Origin: an uncultured Litoreibacter sp.
GTDB taxonomy: Bacteria > Pseudomonadota > Alphaproteobacteria > Rhodobacterales > Rhodobacteraceae
Assembly (NCBI GenBank): GCA_938030665.1
Contig: CALHHY010000115.1
Coordinates: forward strand, 1 to 64,000
Reading direction: 5' to 3'
Length of the DNA stretch: 64,000 nucleotides
This document shows, in pieces, positions 25,525-34,746 of this stretch (its first letter is position 1; every line of letters begins with the position of its first letter). Both the position numbers and the translations under genes were made by a program. The notes beneath the pieces were generated by a model, which worked only from the letters and a program-made list of their open reading frames with translations, was not told where the DNA came from and ran no database searches.

Positions 25525-28500
25525 TCAGCTTCCTTCTCCTACGACCAGCATGTCACCAACGGTGAGGCGGCTGATACCTGTCGGGGCCGCGGGCTCTTGT
25601 TGCAGGTCAGTCTCAACCGTCAGCACATGGTCGCGAGTGGACAATGGCAACGCCCATGGACGGGTAGCACGCAGAACGGCGCCCGCCCCGCGCGCTGTGT
25701 CGGCAAGCCGGTACACCGCCGCATCATCGCCCGCCAGATGCAGCACCGAGAACTCGGACAGGGCGCGGACATATGGCTGGGCCAGGATATGCGCCTGTAA
25801 CGCCCGGATGTTGAGCGACCAGCCAAACCGTCCGAGCGTTTCATCTGCGGTCCAGACCGATAGATAGGCCGCCAGGTCCTTCTTCAGCTGTTGTGCCATG
25901 GCCCCGTTTTCGCGCTCTGGCTCAAAGTCCAGCTTGGCACGCACCTGCAACCGCTCAAAACTTGGGTTAACGACTTCGAGCTGCGCATTGTTAGAGCCTA
26001 TTTTTGTAACAAACGCTTTGATACGGGACAGCGTGGCGACGTCGAACAAACTTGGCTCAAAACTGCCATTTGTCCCATGTACCAAGGCCCGGCGCGCCAC
26101 GACAAGCGTCGCATATCCCGGCTGCGGCATCGGCGTTGTTCGCCGCGTATGGGGCAGGCAGTTGGCCATCCAGACCTCTGGGAAGGCTTCCAGCACCAGC
26201 CGCTCGATGTCCCACGGCGTGACGGCGCGACCCCGGTGTTTCAACCGCTCGCCAACTCGCGTGACAAAGGCCTGTTCTGTTTCCGGGGGGTGGATTGCGG
26301 CGGGGGTCACGATCTCCGAAATGCCTGCAATATCGGGGCGGGCCGGGTTGAAGGTCCAAACCCGGGACGCCGACGCGCCGGGGGCGAAATTGGTGTCGCG
26401 AGCGCTGGCCCAGACGCCATTCACCTTGACCCGTTCTAGCTGCGGGAAGTCGTCCAACCGCTGACCTTGGGCGATGGCCGCAATCCAGACCCCGCCGACG
26501 GGCATCTCGGGCGAGTGCCGGGCGGCATCCTCGGGCAGGTCAATGGAGACAAGCCCCGATCGCATCAGCCCCGCGGTCGTATCAGAAGAGATCGCGGTTC
26601 CCGGCAGACGCTGCCATCCAAGCGGTGACAGATAGTGCCAAGTCACCGGGTTAGATGCGGGCACAACGCGCAAATGCCCGCTTTGCGCCATCTCAAAACA
26701 CAAGACGGTTGGCCCTGTCACATGCGCGCCCGTAAGCTGGATAAACAACTGCCCGAAACCGAACCGTTCCGGGAACAGGCAAATGGGGCGCAGCATGCGT
26801 TGCGGGAAGACCTCGACCTGGCCAAAGGGGCCAACCTGCACGATGCTGTCGCCGGTGCGGGCCGAGTCCGGGGCTGCGACCTCGATCGTGTCAGTGGCCG
26901 TATATGAAAGACTAAACCGGCCTATCTTGGGCACAAAGGGCTTGGGCGGCAGCACCCTTTGCCGCAAAGGGTTCAAACGGGGGCGCATCGCGTCAACCAG
27001 GGCCAGCGGATAGCGATTTGCATGAAATCCACCAGCCGTGCCGCTGAGCCTCAAACGCACGATACCTGCGCGAATGGTCTGACGGGATGCAAACTCCTTT
27101 GCTTTCACCACCCCGTGCGCGGGCTGGGTATGCCCCGTTACCGCGCCGTGGTAGCGCCAGCCTGGCGTCACGACATCGGTGATCGGGTCGCTTTCAAGCA
27201 TCGCAGCCGGTCCGCCTTTCACGGCCTTCCAACCGTCGCCGCTTAGATAGTCGACACTCAGCTGCGGTTTGGGTGCCTCCACGCCGCGGCCATAACTTTC
27301 ATAATGCGTGGACAGCCCGCCGGGTTGATCCGGCAGATCCGTCCAGTCGAGTGATATGCCAACATGAGTGACCGATTTACGCGCCATCTCGGGCGCGCCG
27401 GCAACAAATGTTGCGCCGTCATCCGGTTGGATGCCGAAAGGCAGGAACGTCTGATCCGTGGCAACAAGTCCGTCATCCGAGAACGCGGCGAGGGTTTTCA
27501 GCCCGGCGACCTGCACGCTGATATCAATACTTTCAACCCGGTAGCGTTCGAAAAACGACACCGGGCAGACAACGGCGGACCCGGCCATGCGTAGCGACAG
27601 CTTGGGGGCGGCTCCCGGCGCAAGCCCCGCGATAGCGGGCATGCTGTCATCAAGGGCCATGCTGATGCACAGGCCCGCTGGCGCGCCTTGATCGCTGGGG
27701 GCGACGTGCAGAATGCCGGGCCGCACCATGCCCTGTGCGGTGCTGATCCGAATATCAAATGCGTCGCCCAAAAGCTTTTGGAAAACATCAACAGGTGCGT
27801 TGTCGATTGCGCCATCTGGCAAAGCGGAAAAGGCTCTAAATATGCCCGATTGTTGCACATTCATTGGTGACATGGCGCTATTTGGGTCACGGTTCTGGCC
27901 GGTCAGCTCCGTGCGACCTCTGGCAATCTGCGCAAATATATCGCGCCAATACCGACCCTTCGGGAAGTCAATGTTGTGGATGATGCACAAGCCGGCGATC
28001 CGCATCAACAACAGGCGCAAGGCTAGGATATTGGGCACCGGGTTGCGCGCCAGAACCTCGTAGATCAACCACAGGCTGGGCCGGACGTTTCGACGCCGGG
28101 CGGTGTCGCTGATCTTGAAGGCGAGAAGGTGGATGGCAGATTCAGGTGGGCCCGCACAGAAGGCCGCGATTAACGCCGGATCAGCGCGCAAAGCCAGGAC
28201 CAACTCCGGCTCAACCGTGCCGCGCTTGGGCCGCTCTTCCCCGTCGCGGTAGGGCGTGGATATGGCGGGCAAGTCCGTGGGAGGGCTGAGATTGATCTGA
28301 ACGGTGATCTTGCGCTGCCCCTCGGCCAGTTCAAGCGTGGTCGAGTAAATGTCCAACCCCATGTCGATCGCTGCTGGGGCCCCTGCGTTAAACATCTTCC
28401 CACTGCCCACATCGCCGCCCTGCGCATATGTCGCCGTGACGCCTGTGATCGCGTTGAATGCCGCGTTGAACGACACGTCAGGGTCGGTCTCATAGCTTAA

Positions 28501-29424
28501 CGTGGCAACGGCCGTCACTTTCGCCGGGTTCAGATGGACCCCCGCATCTGTCGCAAAGCTTTGCACGGTGTTGTCAGGCAGCCGCGCCTCTAATCTGCTA
28601 CCCGCAGGCAAAAAGCTGGGTTGGGGCCCGGCGGTCAAATCAAGCAGAACGGTTTCGGGCGTCGCAGGGCGGGGCTTCTGGCCAATAATGTCTTCGTAAA
28701 AGAACCGCGTGTGACGCGGCACAATCGCGTTGATCCGGTCCTCGATCCGGCCGGAAACCTTAATCTCGGCAAGCAAAAGGCCCAGAACAGGCTCTATTCT
28801 TTTCGATTTCAATCGCATCTCGAACGCGGCCCTTGCCTGCGGTTGCAAGGCGGCCACGGCGTTTCGTAACATGCGATGCGCGGTCTCCAGCGCGTGCTTC
28901 ATTGCGCGGGCCTCAGCGATGCCCCCGCGAGCAGACGCGAGCTGAGGGGCGAGACCGGCAGCCTCGATCCCCTTTAGCAGCGCCGTCGGCCTGTATTGTG
29001 CGAGCTCTGCCAGGACACGCTCCAAATCCGCCTCGACATTGAGCTGGTCCAGCTGATCGCGAAACGTATCAAGCGGCCCCGTGCGGATGCGGCCGACCCA
29101 GTGATGCAGCTTCTTGGCCAGGTCGGAGAGTAGCCGAACCGCTTTCAGCGGCTCATAATCAAGCGCATTCTCAAAAGAAAATGCAGCGTCGTCGGCCCGA
29201 AAGGTCAAGATTTCGGCAAATAGAAATGCGGGTTCCTGATGGAAAAGCCGCTGCCAAGGCCCCTTTTCCGGATGAAGCGCGCCCGCAGATAGCCGATTTC
29301 CCGCCGCACAGAACGCCTCCGCCAACCCGTCCATATGGATGCGAAACCTGCCCTCCCCTAATGCAGGAGGCAGGCGGTCGCTGGCGCGGGTGCCGGGTGT
29401 TACGTTGATGTCGGTCCAGTCCAA
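25525..29424 (-). CDS. CIS baseplate protein J1 (Afp11-like)
   Basis: A 1299-residue baseplate wedge protein. The early part is helical, followed by FYEDIIGQKPRPATPETVLLDL and FLPAGSRLEA (residues about 240-290), typical of Afp11/J-like proteins. A large variable centre follows, then a gpJ/gp47-like C-terminal domain (VTPWDIERLVLEAFPEVW, about 1085-1102). The first usable codon is TTG at 29424, 33 nt after the lipoprotein stop; an ATG at 29455 in another frame ends after eight codons. The start is therefore non-canonical and may lower translation. This is the largest protein in the operon. Confidence 0.82.
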   Translation of the reverse strand: MDWTDINVTPGTRASDRLPPALGEGRFRIHMDGLAEAFCAAGNRLSAGALHPEKGPWQRLFHQEPAFLFAEILTFRADDAAFSFENALDYEPLKAVRLLSDLAKKLHHWVGRIRTGPLDTFRDQLDQLNVEADLERVLAELAQYRPTALLKGIEAAGLAPQLASARGGIAEARAMKHALETAHRMLRNAVAALQPQARAAFEMRLKSKRIEPVLGLLLAEIKVSGRIEDRINAIVPRHTRFFYEDIIGQKPRPATPETVLLDLTAGPQPSFLPAGSRLEARLPDNTVQSFATDAGVHLNPAKVTAVATLSYETDPDVSFNAAFNAITGVTATYAQGGDVGSGKMFNAGAPAAIDMGLDIYSTTLELAEGQRKITVQINLSPPTDLPAISTPYRDGEERPKRGTVEPELVLALRADPALIAAFCAGPPESAIHLLAFKISDTARRRNVRPSLWLIYEVLARNPVPNILALRLLLMRIAGLCIIHNIDFPKGRYWRDIFAQIARGRTELTGQNRDPNSAMSPMNVQQSGIFRAFSALPDGAIDNAPVDVFQKLLGDAFDIRISTAQGMVRPGILHVAPSDQGAPAGLCISMALDDSMPAIAGLAPGAAPKLSLRMAGSAVVCPVSFFERYRVESIDISVQVAGLKTLAAFSDDGLVATDQTFLPFGIQPDDGATFVAGAPEMARKSVTHVGISLDWTDLPDQPGGLSTHYESYGRGVEAPKPQLSVDYLSGDGWKAVKGGPAAMLESDPITDVVTPGWRYHGAVTGHTQPAHGVVKAKEFASRQTIRAGIVRLRLSGTAGGFHANRYPLALVDAMRPRLNPLRQRVLPPKPFVPKIGRFSLSYTATDTIEVAAPDSARTGDSIVQVGPFGQVEVFPQRMLRPICLFPERFGFGQLFIQLTGAHVTGPTVLCFEMAQSGHLRVVPASNPVTWHYLSPLGWQRLPGTAISSDTTAGLMRSGLVSIDLPEDAARHSPEMPVGGVWIAAIAQGQRLDDFPQLERVKVNGVWASARDTNFAPGASASRVWTFNPARPDIAGISEIVTPAAIHPPETEQAFVTRVGERLKHRGRAVTPWDIERLVLEAFPEVWMANCLPHTRRTTPMPQPGYATLVVARRALVHGTNGSFEPSLFDVATLSRIKAFVTKIGSNNAQLEVVNPSFERLQVRAKLDFEPERENGAMAQQLKKDLAAYLSVWTADETLGRFGWSLNIRALQAHILAQPYVRALSEFSVLHLAGDDAAVYRLADTARGAGAVLRATRPWALPLSTRDHVLTVETDLQQEPAAPTGISRLTVGDMLVVGEGS

Positions 29425-29457
29425 TGTCTTACTTTCTAAATTGGGCGTCGGTCATAG

Positions 29458-30402
29458 CTACTCAGACGCCGCTTCAGGGGCCGGTTCGGGTGGATCGTCT
29501 GACAGAAAAACGGCACTGATCGTGCCCAGATCGCTTTCGATGATAAGGATGCCCCCGAAGGATTGGGGCGGGCCGGGTCGGTCCATCGGGGCGAATTGGG
29601 AAGCCTCAAAAGAGGCGCGGAGCGGCACGGGTTCGCGGCCCGTTTGGAACGGGTACCGGCGCGCGCCGCTGACGCTTACCTGCACTTCACCTTGCCCGCT
29701 GCTGACAAACCTGGCCCCGCAAAGAAACAGCTCCGTCCAGGTCAACTCCGAGAATGTGACGCGGCCATCGGTCGGCAGCTCGAATATCGTGAATGACCCC
29801 CTGCCCGAACCGTAACCGGCCTCAAACCGGAAGCGCGCCTGAACCTCTTGCGTCGTCAGCCCCCCTTCGTCGTCGAAGGCGTGCAGCTGCAGCGCTACGG
29901 GGCCGGTAAACACCGCCTTGCCAGTGGTAGGAATTTCAGTCGCCGCAGGGCCGGGACCCACAACCAATGGCCCCTGATAATTGACCTTCTTGGTGCGGTA
30001 ATTGAGGTCATAGACATTTGGCAGCTGATCGGTCGGGCCGAAACCGCTGCGTGCCGTCGCCTCCGACTTACGGGAGCCTTTGAATCCATCATCGTCCAAG
30101 GGCCGCAGCCTGCGGATCGCGGTGTCATCAAACTGGATGTTCTTCTTCAGCCCACGCCGGTTGATCCGCCCGTCAATAAAAACAGGGTCGAAGCCAAGTG
30201 CTGCAACGGGTTGGCGCAAGTAAGCGCCGGCCAAGCGACGGCCTTCACGCGGTGTGATCACACAGGGCTGGTCCTGAACAAGCCCTACCAACTGCGCCGT
30301 TGGGCTTTCCTTCACATCATCCACAACCCCCTCGCAGGACGCAAGGAAGGCGGCGGCGAACAGCGCGCAGATCACGGGCGATATGGAGAGGCGCCAACCC
30401 AT
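29458..30402 (-). CDS. Predicted lipoprotein encoded inside the CIS baseplate genes
   Basis: A 314-residue protein. Starting at 30402, one base after the gp25 stop, the N-terminus is MGWRLSISP, a hydrophobic core (VICALFAAAFL) and the lipobox LASC, with Cys23 as the predicted lipidation site and Glu at +2, which favours outer-membrane sorting. The mature part is polar and strand-rich and ends in an acidic Pro/Glu tail; I recognise no family. A lipoprotein within a CIS operon is unusual and suggests that the apparatus, or its baseplate end, is tied to the cell envelope. The signal is clear; the function is inferred. Confidence 0.7.
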   Translation of the reverse strand: MGWRLSISPVICALFAAAFLASCEGVVDDVKESPTAQLVGLVQDQPCVITPREGRRLAGAYLRQPVAALGFDPVFIDGRINRRGLKKNIQFDDTAIRRLRPLDDDGFKGSRKSEATARSGFGPTDQLPNVYDLNYRTKKVNYQGPLVVGPGPAATEIPTTGKAVFTGPVALQLHAFDDEGGLTTQEVQARFRFEAGYGSGRGSFTIFELPTDGRVTFSELTWTELFLCGARFVSSGQGEVQVSVSGARRYPFQTGREPVPLRASFEASQFAPMDRPGPPQSFGGILIIESDLGTISAVFLSDDPPEPAPEAASE

Positions 30403-30403
30403 T

Positions 30404-30844
30404 CTAATAGGCCGGAACGGGCGTGTCGGAGACCAGAGTGCCCTCCCGCTGATAGAAGGGGAACACCATGTTGGCCCGGTCATTGGTCTGATTCACGGTG
30501 TATTCGAGCCGGATCGCCAGACCCCCCTCTAGCCAGTCCTCGGTCTTGACCTCGATATCCAGCAAGGTGATCCGAGGTTCAAAGTACAGCACGGCCTGAG
30601 TGATCGCGACCTCAATCGCCGCATCAAGGTCTTCCCCCATGGGATCAAAAACGAGGTCGAACAGGCGGCAGCCGTAATCGGGCTGCATGATCCGCTCCCC
30701 CGGCCGGGTGCCCATCAGGATGCGCAGGCTTTCCGCGATGTCTTCTTCTGCCGCCACCATGGCCGCGCGCCCAGTGGCCGGGTCAAGCCGCAGCGGGAAG
30801 GCCCATCCGCGCCCCAGAAATGCCGGTTCCACATCATTCATCAA
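30404..30844 (-). CDS. gp25-like baseplate wedge protein (Afp9-like)
   Basis: A 146-residue member of the gp25/lysozyme-like wedge family. The core motifs are ESLRILMGTRPGERIMQPDYG (about residues 38-58), LFDLVFDPM, and a C-terminal half with EPRITL. These small proteins join the sheath to the baseplate in T4, T6SS (TssE) and CIS. It ends one base before the lipoprotein ATG and begins right after the PAAR gene stop. Confidence 0.88.
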   Translation of the reverse strand: MMNDVEPAFLGRGWAFPLRLDPATGRAAMVAAEEDIAESLRILMGTRPGERIMQPDYGCRLFDLVFDPMGEDLDAAIEVAITQAVLYFEPRITLLDIEVKTEDWLEGGLAIRLEYTVNQTNDRANMVFPFYQREGTLVSDTPVPAY

Positions 30845-31135
30845 TTATCCCCCAATCATCACAGTCGGCGCGCCGAGAATGATCGCACCGCCATGGGACG
30901 TCGTGTCGCCCATCCGCGCCGCCGGTTTACCGCCGATCATGACCGTGCCCGAGCCCTTGGCGATGGTCGCAGGCGGCCCGACGCAGGTGCAGTTGTCGCC
31001 CTGAACCGCTGCGGGCAGGCCCGCGATCAGCACCGTCGGCACCCCCGGTCCGATGATTGGCCCGCCCACATGCGGGACGATCCCGGTCACCATCGGGCAG
31101 CTGTGCATGTCGGTCAGTCTTGCGGCTGGTGGCAT
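30845..31135 (-). CDS. PAAR-domain spike tip protein (Afp10-like)
   Basis: A 96-residue PAAR protein: MPPAARLTDMHSCPM, then repeated Gly-rich turns (GGPIIGPG, GGKPAARMGD, GGAIILGAP), with Cys and His residues positioned to bind the zinc at the tip. It sharpens the VgrG-like spike. It has no C-terminal extension, so it carries no fused effector. The ATG at 31135 is favoured by a GAGGGA ribosome site; an in-frame GTG at 31165 would add ten residues. Confidence 0.88.
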   Translation of the reverse strand: MPPAARLTDMHSCPMVTGIVPHVGGPIIGPGVPTVLIAGLPAAVQGDNCTCVGPPATIAKGSGTVMIGGKPAARMGDTTSHGGAIILGAPTVMIGG

Positions 31136-31167
31136 TGTCCCTCGCGCCCCTTTTCCATGTCTCACCC

Positions 31168-32934
31168 TTAGTTGATCATCACGACGCCGCCGGTCACCTT
31201 CGCCTCGCCGCCGCCCTCAAGCGCCGCCGACGCACCGCCACTACCTTTGAACGAGGCGCTCGCGTCGCAGGTCACGTTCACCCCGGAAATGGTAGCATCA
31301 GAGCCTGCGCCGATATCGACCGTGCTAGCTGCCGTCACCTCGATGCTGCCGGCGCTGTCAATCTTGATGCCGCTGCTACCCATGGTGATCGTGTTGCCGT
31401 TGCTGTCAGAGATCTTCACCTCGGCCGCATCGTCATCCATCACCACGCTATGCCCGCCCGGGGTCGAAACGGTGATGATCTTCTTTTCCTCGTCAAAGAG
31501 GATTTTCATGTCCTCCCGCGTGACAATTGACTTGATGAAGTTGTCATCTGTCGGGGCATTGGGCTGGGCCGCCGTCGCGCTATGCAGCGAGCCGATGACC
31601 ACCGGGGCATGCGGATCAGCGTTCAGGAACGCCACCAGCACCTCGTCATCGATCTCAGGCATGAACTGGATCCCGGCGTTGTTGCTGGCATAAGGCTGGG
31701 CATAGCGGGCCCATACCGGCGCGCCCTCGGCCGTAATGAGCGGCAGCAACACCTTGATCCGCAACAGCCCATCGGGGTCTTCTGCCAGCTGCTGCACCTT
31801 GCCAATATGCAGCCCATGGATGGGCGAGGCGAGGCCTTGGGTGACACCCCCGCCGACGGACGGGCCATCCGCCACAAAAGTTTCCGGCAGGCCCAGAGTT
31901 GCTGTCGTCTCCCACTGGCCCTTTTCGGCCTTATGCGTCACGGCGGAGATATAGGCCTTCCCTTCGTACCGCTTACCAAGGTTCTTGAGCTCTAGAACAC
32001 TATTGGCTTGAGCCTTGTTAGAGCCTTGAAACCGGCAGCGCCCCTGAATGCCAGACAAGACGGACCGTGTCAGGCGGGCATCCGACATGGTCTTCAGCTC
32101 CGCCGCGGCCAGCTCCCGCGAGGTGGCGAACGCCAGTTCCCGTTCCACCACGGTCTTGGCCAAATTCGACGGCGTCACATTGCCCCATGTGCTGGAAGGA
32201 AGGGCGCCGCCGACCCCCTCGACAGTTTCTTGTGTTTTGGAATCCCAGGCCCGCCCCTTGGCAGTGCTCGCCAGAAACTGCGCGTCGATCCGCGCGTCGA
32301 ATTCCAGTATGTCGTCGCCCAGAGTGCAGGTCAGAACCGGATCGCCTGATGTGTCAGGGGTGCCGACATGTACCTTGCCTGCGGCAACATAGACAATTTG
32401 CCCATTGCGCTCGGCCACACTGCGCAGAAAATCCCAGTCGGTCATATCATGCTGGATCTGGTCTCGCGCGACGTCCTGCGTGGCGGTGACGTCAGTGGTC
32501 AAACCGTGGTCGGACAGGATCGCGTTGATAACATCACTGTCTTTTTGCTGCTGAAACAGGGTCGTTTTCTTGACGCGCATCATCGCCACCGCCTTGTCGC
32601 GGGCGATGACCTCCAGCACTGGGCCGCGGCTCATCGTGATCCGCATCCGTTTGCCGACAATAACCCCTTCAAAGAACGTCAGCGCGCCCCCGTCACCGTA
32701 GCTGCCCGCGATGGTGATTGCTTTGCCTTCTTCGAAAACGCTGCTGTCGGCTTCGGGAAACTCGCCCTCCGCCACGTCGCCTGCTGCAAGGCGCAGCACG
32801 GCCTCAGGCATCTGCCCCACCCCTTCCTCAGCATGGGCGGAGATGACCTGATAGAAATCCGGAATGGCCGCGCCATCTGTTTTGACCTGCAGACCGAAGA
32901 CACCTTCGGCACCTGTTCTGGGGCTATCGGCCAT
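31168..32934 (-). CDS. VgrG-like spike protein (gp27-gp5 fusion, Afp8-like)
   Basis: A 588-residue central spike protein. The gp27-like ring domains span about residues 1-350 (VISAHAEEGVGQMPEAVLRL, VRDQIQHDMTDWDFLRSVAERNG-type block, and TAKGRAWD). They are followed by an OB-fold (GKVQQLAEDPDGLLRIKVLLP, about 376-396) with VWARYAQPYA and GSLHS. The beta-helix needle consists of short alternating repeats and ends in the final residues MIN, where the PAAR tip docks. No C-terminal toxin is fused. The start lies 3 nt after the LysM gene stop. Confidence 0.9.
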   Translation of the reverse strand: MADSPRTGAEGVFGLQVKTDGAAIPDFYQVISAHAEEGVGQMPEAVLRLAAGDVAEGEFPEADSSVFEEGKAITIAGSYGDGGALTFFEGVIVGKRMRITMSRGPVLEVIARDKAVAMMRVKKTTLFQQQKDSDVINAILSDHGLTTDVTATQDVARDQIQHDMTDWDFLRSVAERNGQIVYVAAGKVHVGTPDTSGDPVLTCTLGDDILEFDARIDAQFLASTAKGRAWDSKTQETVEGVGGALPSSTWGNVTPSNLAKTVVERELAFATSRELAAAELKTMSDARLTRSVLSGIQGRCRFQGSNKAQANSVLELKNLGKRYEGKAYISAVTHKAEKGQWETTATLGLPETFVADGPSVGGGVTQGLASPIHGLHIGKVQQLAEDPDGLLRIKVLLPLITAEGAPVWARYAQPYASNNAGIQFMPEIDDEVLVAFLNADPHAPVVIGSLHSATAAQPNAPTDDNFIKSIVTREDMKILFDEEKKIITVSTPGGHSVVMDDDAAEVKISDSNGNTITMGSSGIKIDSAGSIEVTAASTVDIGAGSDATISGVNVTCDASASFKGSGGASAALEGGGEAKVTGGVVMIN

Positions 32935-32937
32935 GCG

Positions 32938-33624
32938 TCACCTCATAGGCGGGAAGCGCAGCAGCGTTCCCGGCGTCAATGAGCGAAAATTGTCGAGGCC
33001 GTTCAAAGCCGCAATTTCAAGGTACTTGCCCGCGTCCTTGTAGATGCGGTGGCACAGCATCGGCAACGTGTCCCCGTCGACCACCTGAACGACATGGGTC
33101 AGATCAGGCGACTTGCGTTTGGCTTCCAGCGCTTCCTGCGCCTCGGTGCGGGCCTCGATGAAATCCATCTTGATCTTGGCGCGTAAAGCTTCGCCGTTGG
33201 GGTGGAATAGAGTATAATCCATGGACATGGAGGTAAGCCGCCCGAAGAAGGCTTTCAGCCCCTTCCCCCACATGATTTTGACGGCTGTTGGCTCATGCTC
33301 GTCGCCATCATAATCGTAGACGATCTTGCGCAACTGTTCGATCTGCTTCGCGACGGTCTGCTTCTTCTTGTCAGGCACCACCCCGGTGCCGTCGACAATG
33401 ATCGAGAAGCTCACTTTCTCCGGCTCGGCCATCGCATATTTCGGCACCGGGGCGGAGCTGCCAATCGGGTTCTCCCCCTGCCCCATCGTGCCGGTGTAGT
33501 TTAGCCCGAAATTATGCGAATAGCTTTCCGGGTTAATCACGGCCTCAAAGATGTTGGCCGGGCCTTTCTTGGGCTCTATCTTGCTTTTGCCCATCTTGCA
33601 GCGCTGAATGCGGAGCTTGGCCAT
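32938..33624 (-). CDS. LysM-domain baseplate hub protein (Afp7-like)
   Basis: A 228-residue protein. The first 170 residues match the gp53/Afp7-like adapter found between tube and spike (NPESYSHNFGLNYTG, VPDKKKQTVAKQIEQLRK, KIMWGKGLKAF). The C-terminal 50 residues are a LysM motif (VVDGDTLPMLCHRIYKDAGKY, then IAALNGLDN and LTPGTLLRFP). In CISs this domain locks the hub inside the baseplate and need not touch peptidoglycan. The stop of the DUF5908 gene lies 3 nt upstream. Confidence 0.87.
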   Translation of the reverse strand: MAKLRIQRCKMGKSKIEPKKGPANIFEAVINPESYSHNFGLNYTGTMGQGENPIGSSAPVPKYAMAEPEKVSFSIIVDGTGVVPDKKKQTVAKQIEQLRKIVYDYDGDEHEPTAVKIMWGKGLKAFFGRLTSMSMDYTLFHPNGEALRAKIKMDFIEARTEAQEALEAKRKSPDLTHVVQVVDGDTLPMLCHRIYKDAGKYLEIAALNGLDNFRSLTPGTLLRFPPMR

Positions 33625-33627
33625 CGG

Positions 33628-33801
33628 CTATCGCTCCCCCGCGCGTCGCTGCGCGTCCTCAAGCATATCGCGCATCTCGGAAAGCAGGTCGCGGCGCCAT
33701 AGCTCCAACTCTTGCCGTGTTACGGAAGGCGCCGCGTCTCGATCCGCAGGCGCGCTGCCGAACGTGCCTTTGACCACCAATGTCCCGATCTCTACCGCCA
33801 T
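33628..33801 (-). CDS. DUF5908 small protein (Afp6-like)
   Basis: A 57-residue gene. The translation begins MAVEIGTLVVKGTFG, then a short linker, then a charged helix (RQELELWRRDLLSEMRD). This matches the tiny DUF5908 proteins that lie between the second tube gene and the LysM gene in Afp/PVC-type clusters; their role is unknown. The ATG shares its A with the TGA of the upstream tube gene (TGATG), so it is translationally coupled. Confidence 0.8.
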   Translation of the reverse strand: MAVEIGTLVVKGTFGSAPADRDAAPSVTRQELELWRRDLLSEMRDMLEDAQRRAGER

Positions 33802-34256
33802 CAGACTTTCCTTTTGATCGTGTTATACGCAAGCTCGATCGTCTCTACGGCCAGCTCGTTTTTCATCGCGTCAAAGCCGCCAACCTCCCAGCTAACCGGG
33901 TAGGCGTTGGTCACGGTCCAGCTGGCCAGGGGGTCCCCCTCCTCATCCAGAAGGGAAACCGTAAGGTCTTTCGGCTCGATCCGCTTGGCTAGGTCCCGTT
34001 CCAGCGTTGCCTGACACCACTTCACCAACTCGCTGTTCTTCTTGGTCAGACTGCGCTTCAGCTTCAGGTTCGGGTTCTTCGCCGGTTTGGGTAGCTGGTG
34101 GACGAAACGGTTTTCCCCGCCTTCGACCACCGCTTCGGTGTCAAACCCCGCCTTCAGCCCGGACACTTCTTGAAAAGCCGCGTCCGAGATGGACGGGCCG
34201 GCCCCGGAAAAAGCGACCGAGAAGTGAAACGCTACGGGAAAAACAGGGTCTGACAT
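33801..34256 (-). CDS. CIS inner tube / tube-initiator protein (Afp5-like)
   Basis: A 151-residue gp19-family protein: FPVAFHFSVAF, FQEVSGLKAGFDTEAV (about residues 27-42), LKRSLTKKNSELVKWC, and the C-terminal VETIELAYNTI. The second tube paralogue in CIS clusters usually forms the first ring that contacts the baseplate hub. It lies just after the main tube gene and before DUF5908, the same order as in Afp. Confidence 0.88.
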   Translation of the reverse strand: MSDPVFPVAFHFSVAFSGAGPSISDAAFQEVSGLKAGFDTEAVVEGGENRFVHQLPKPAKNPNLKLKRSLTKKNSELVKWCQATLERDLAKRIEPKDLTVSLLDEEGDPLASWTVTNAYPVSWEVGGFDAMKNELAVETIELAYNTIKRKV

Positions 34257-34265
34257 GGCTTAACA

Positions 34266-34724
34266 TCACGCGTTTTCGATCACGAAGCCCTCATGGGCGA
34301 TCTCGATGCTTTCGACCGCGACCTCATTGCCCTCGGCCTTCAGATCAGTGCCCTGCACCTTGACCGGGAAGGCGTTTTGGACCTTCCAGACCATGGTCGG
34401 CGCCTGCGCCTCGTCCAGCAGCGAGATCGTCAGCGCCTTACGCTTGATGGTGTTCATCTTCACCTCTTTGAACCAGTCAAACAGCGCGTTGTCCTGAATG
34501 AAGACGCCTTTCTTCATTGTGATGTTGGAGTATTTGATCATCCCCGGCATCTTGATCTTGGAGAAGACCGGGTTGTTGCCCGCGCGGTATTCCAGCGGTT
34601 CGTTTTCCATGTCGAGGCCGGAGACCTCCTGAAACGCCATTTCCGTGTCGTCCCACTTCACCTGGAAATGGAACTTTGGAAGCGGCCAGATTGCGTTTGT
34701 TTGGGCGGAGCCATCATCTGCCAT
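34266..34724 (-). CDS. CIS inner tube protein (Afp1-like)
   Basis: A 152-residue gp19/Hcp-like tube protein: KFHFQVKWDD, FQEVSGLDMENEPLEYRAG (about residues 33-51), ITMKKGVFIQDNALFDWF, and the C-terminal VAVESIEIAHEGF. Stacked hexamers form the rigid tube that is expelled through the membrane. It follows the sheath gene by 22 nt and is likely the major tube subunit. Confidence 0.9.
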   Translation of the reverse strand: MADDGSAQTNAIWPLPKFHFQVKWDDTEMAFQEVSGLDMENEPLEYRAGNNPVFSKIKMPGMIKYSNITMKKGVFIQDNALFDWFKEVKMNTIKRKALTISLLDEAQAPTMVWKVQNAFPVKVQGTDLKAEGNEVAVESIEIAHEGFVIENA

Positions 34725-34746
34725 GTGTCTATTCCTTTTCTAAAAC

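Noticed and set aside
31168-32934. Type VI secretion VgrG in place of a CIS spike
   Set aside because: The neighbours (DUF4255, DUF5908, LysM hub, CIS tape measure, AAA+ ATPase) are those of Afp-type systems; no TssJLM membrane complex or ClpV is present.
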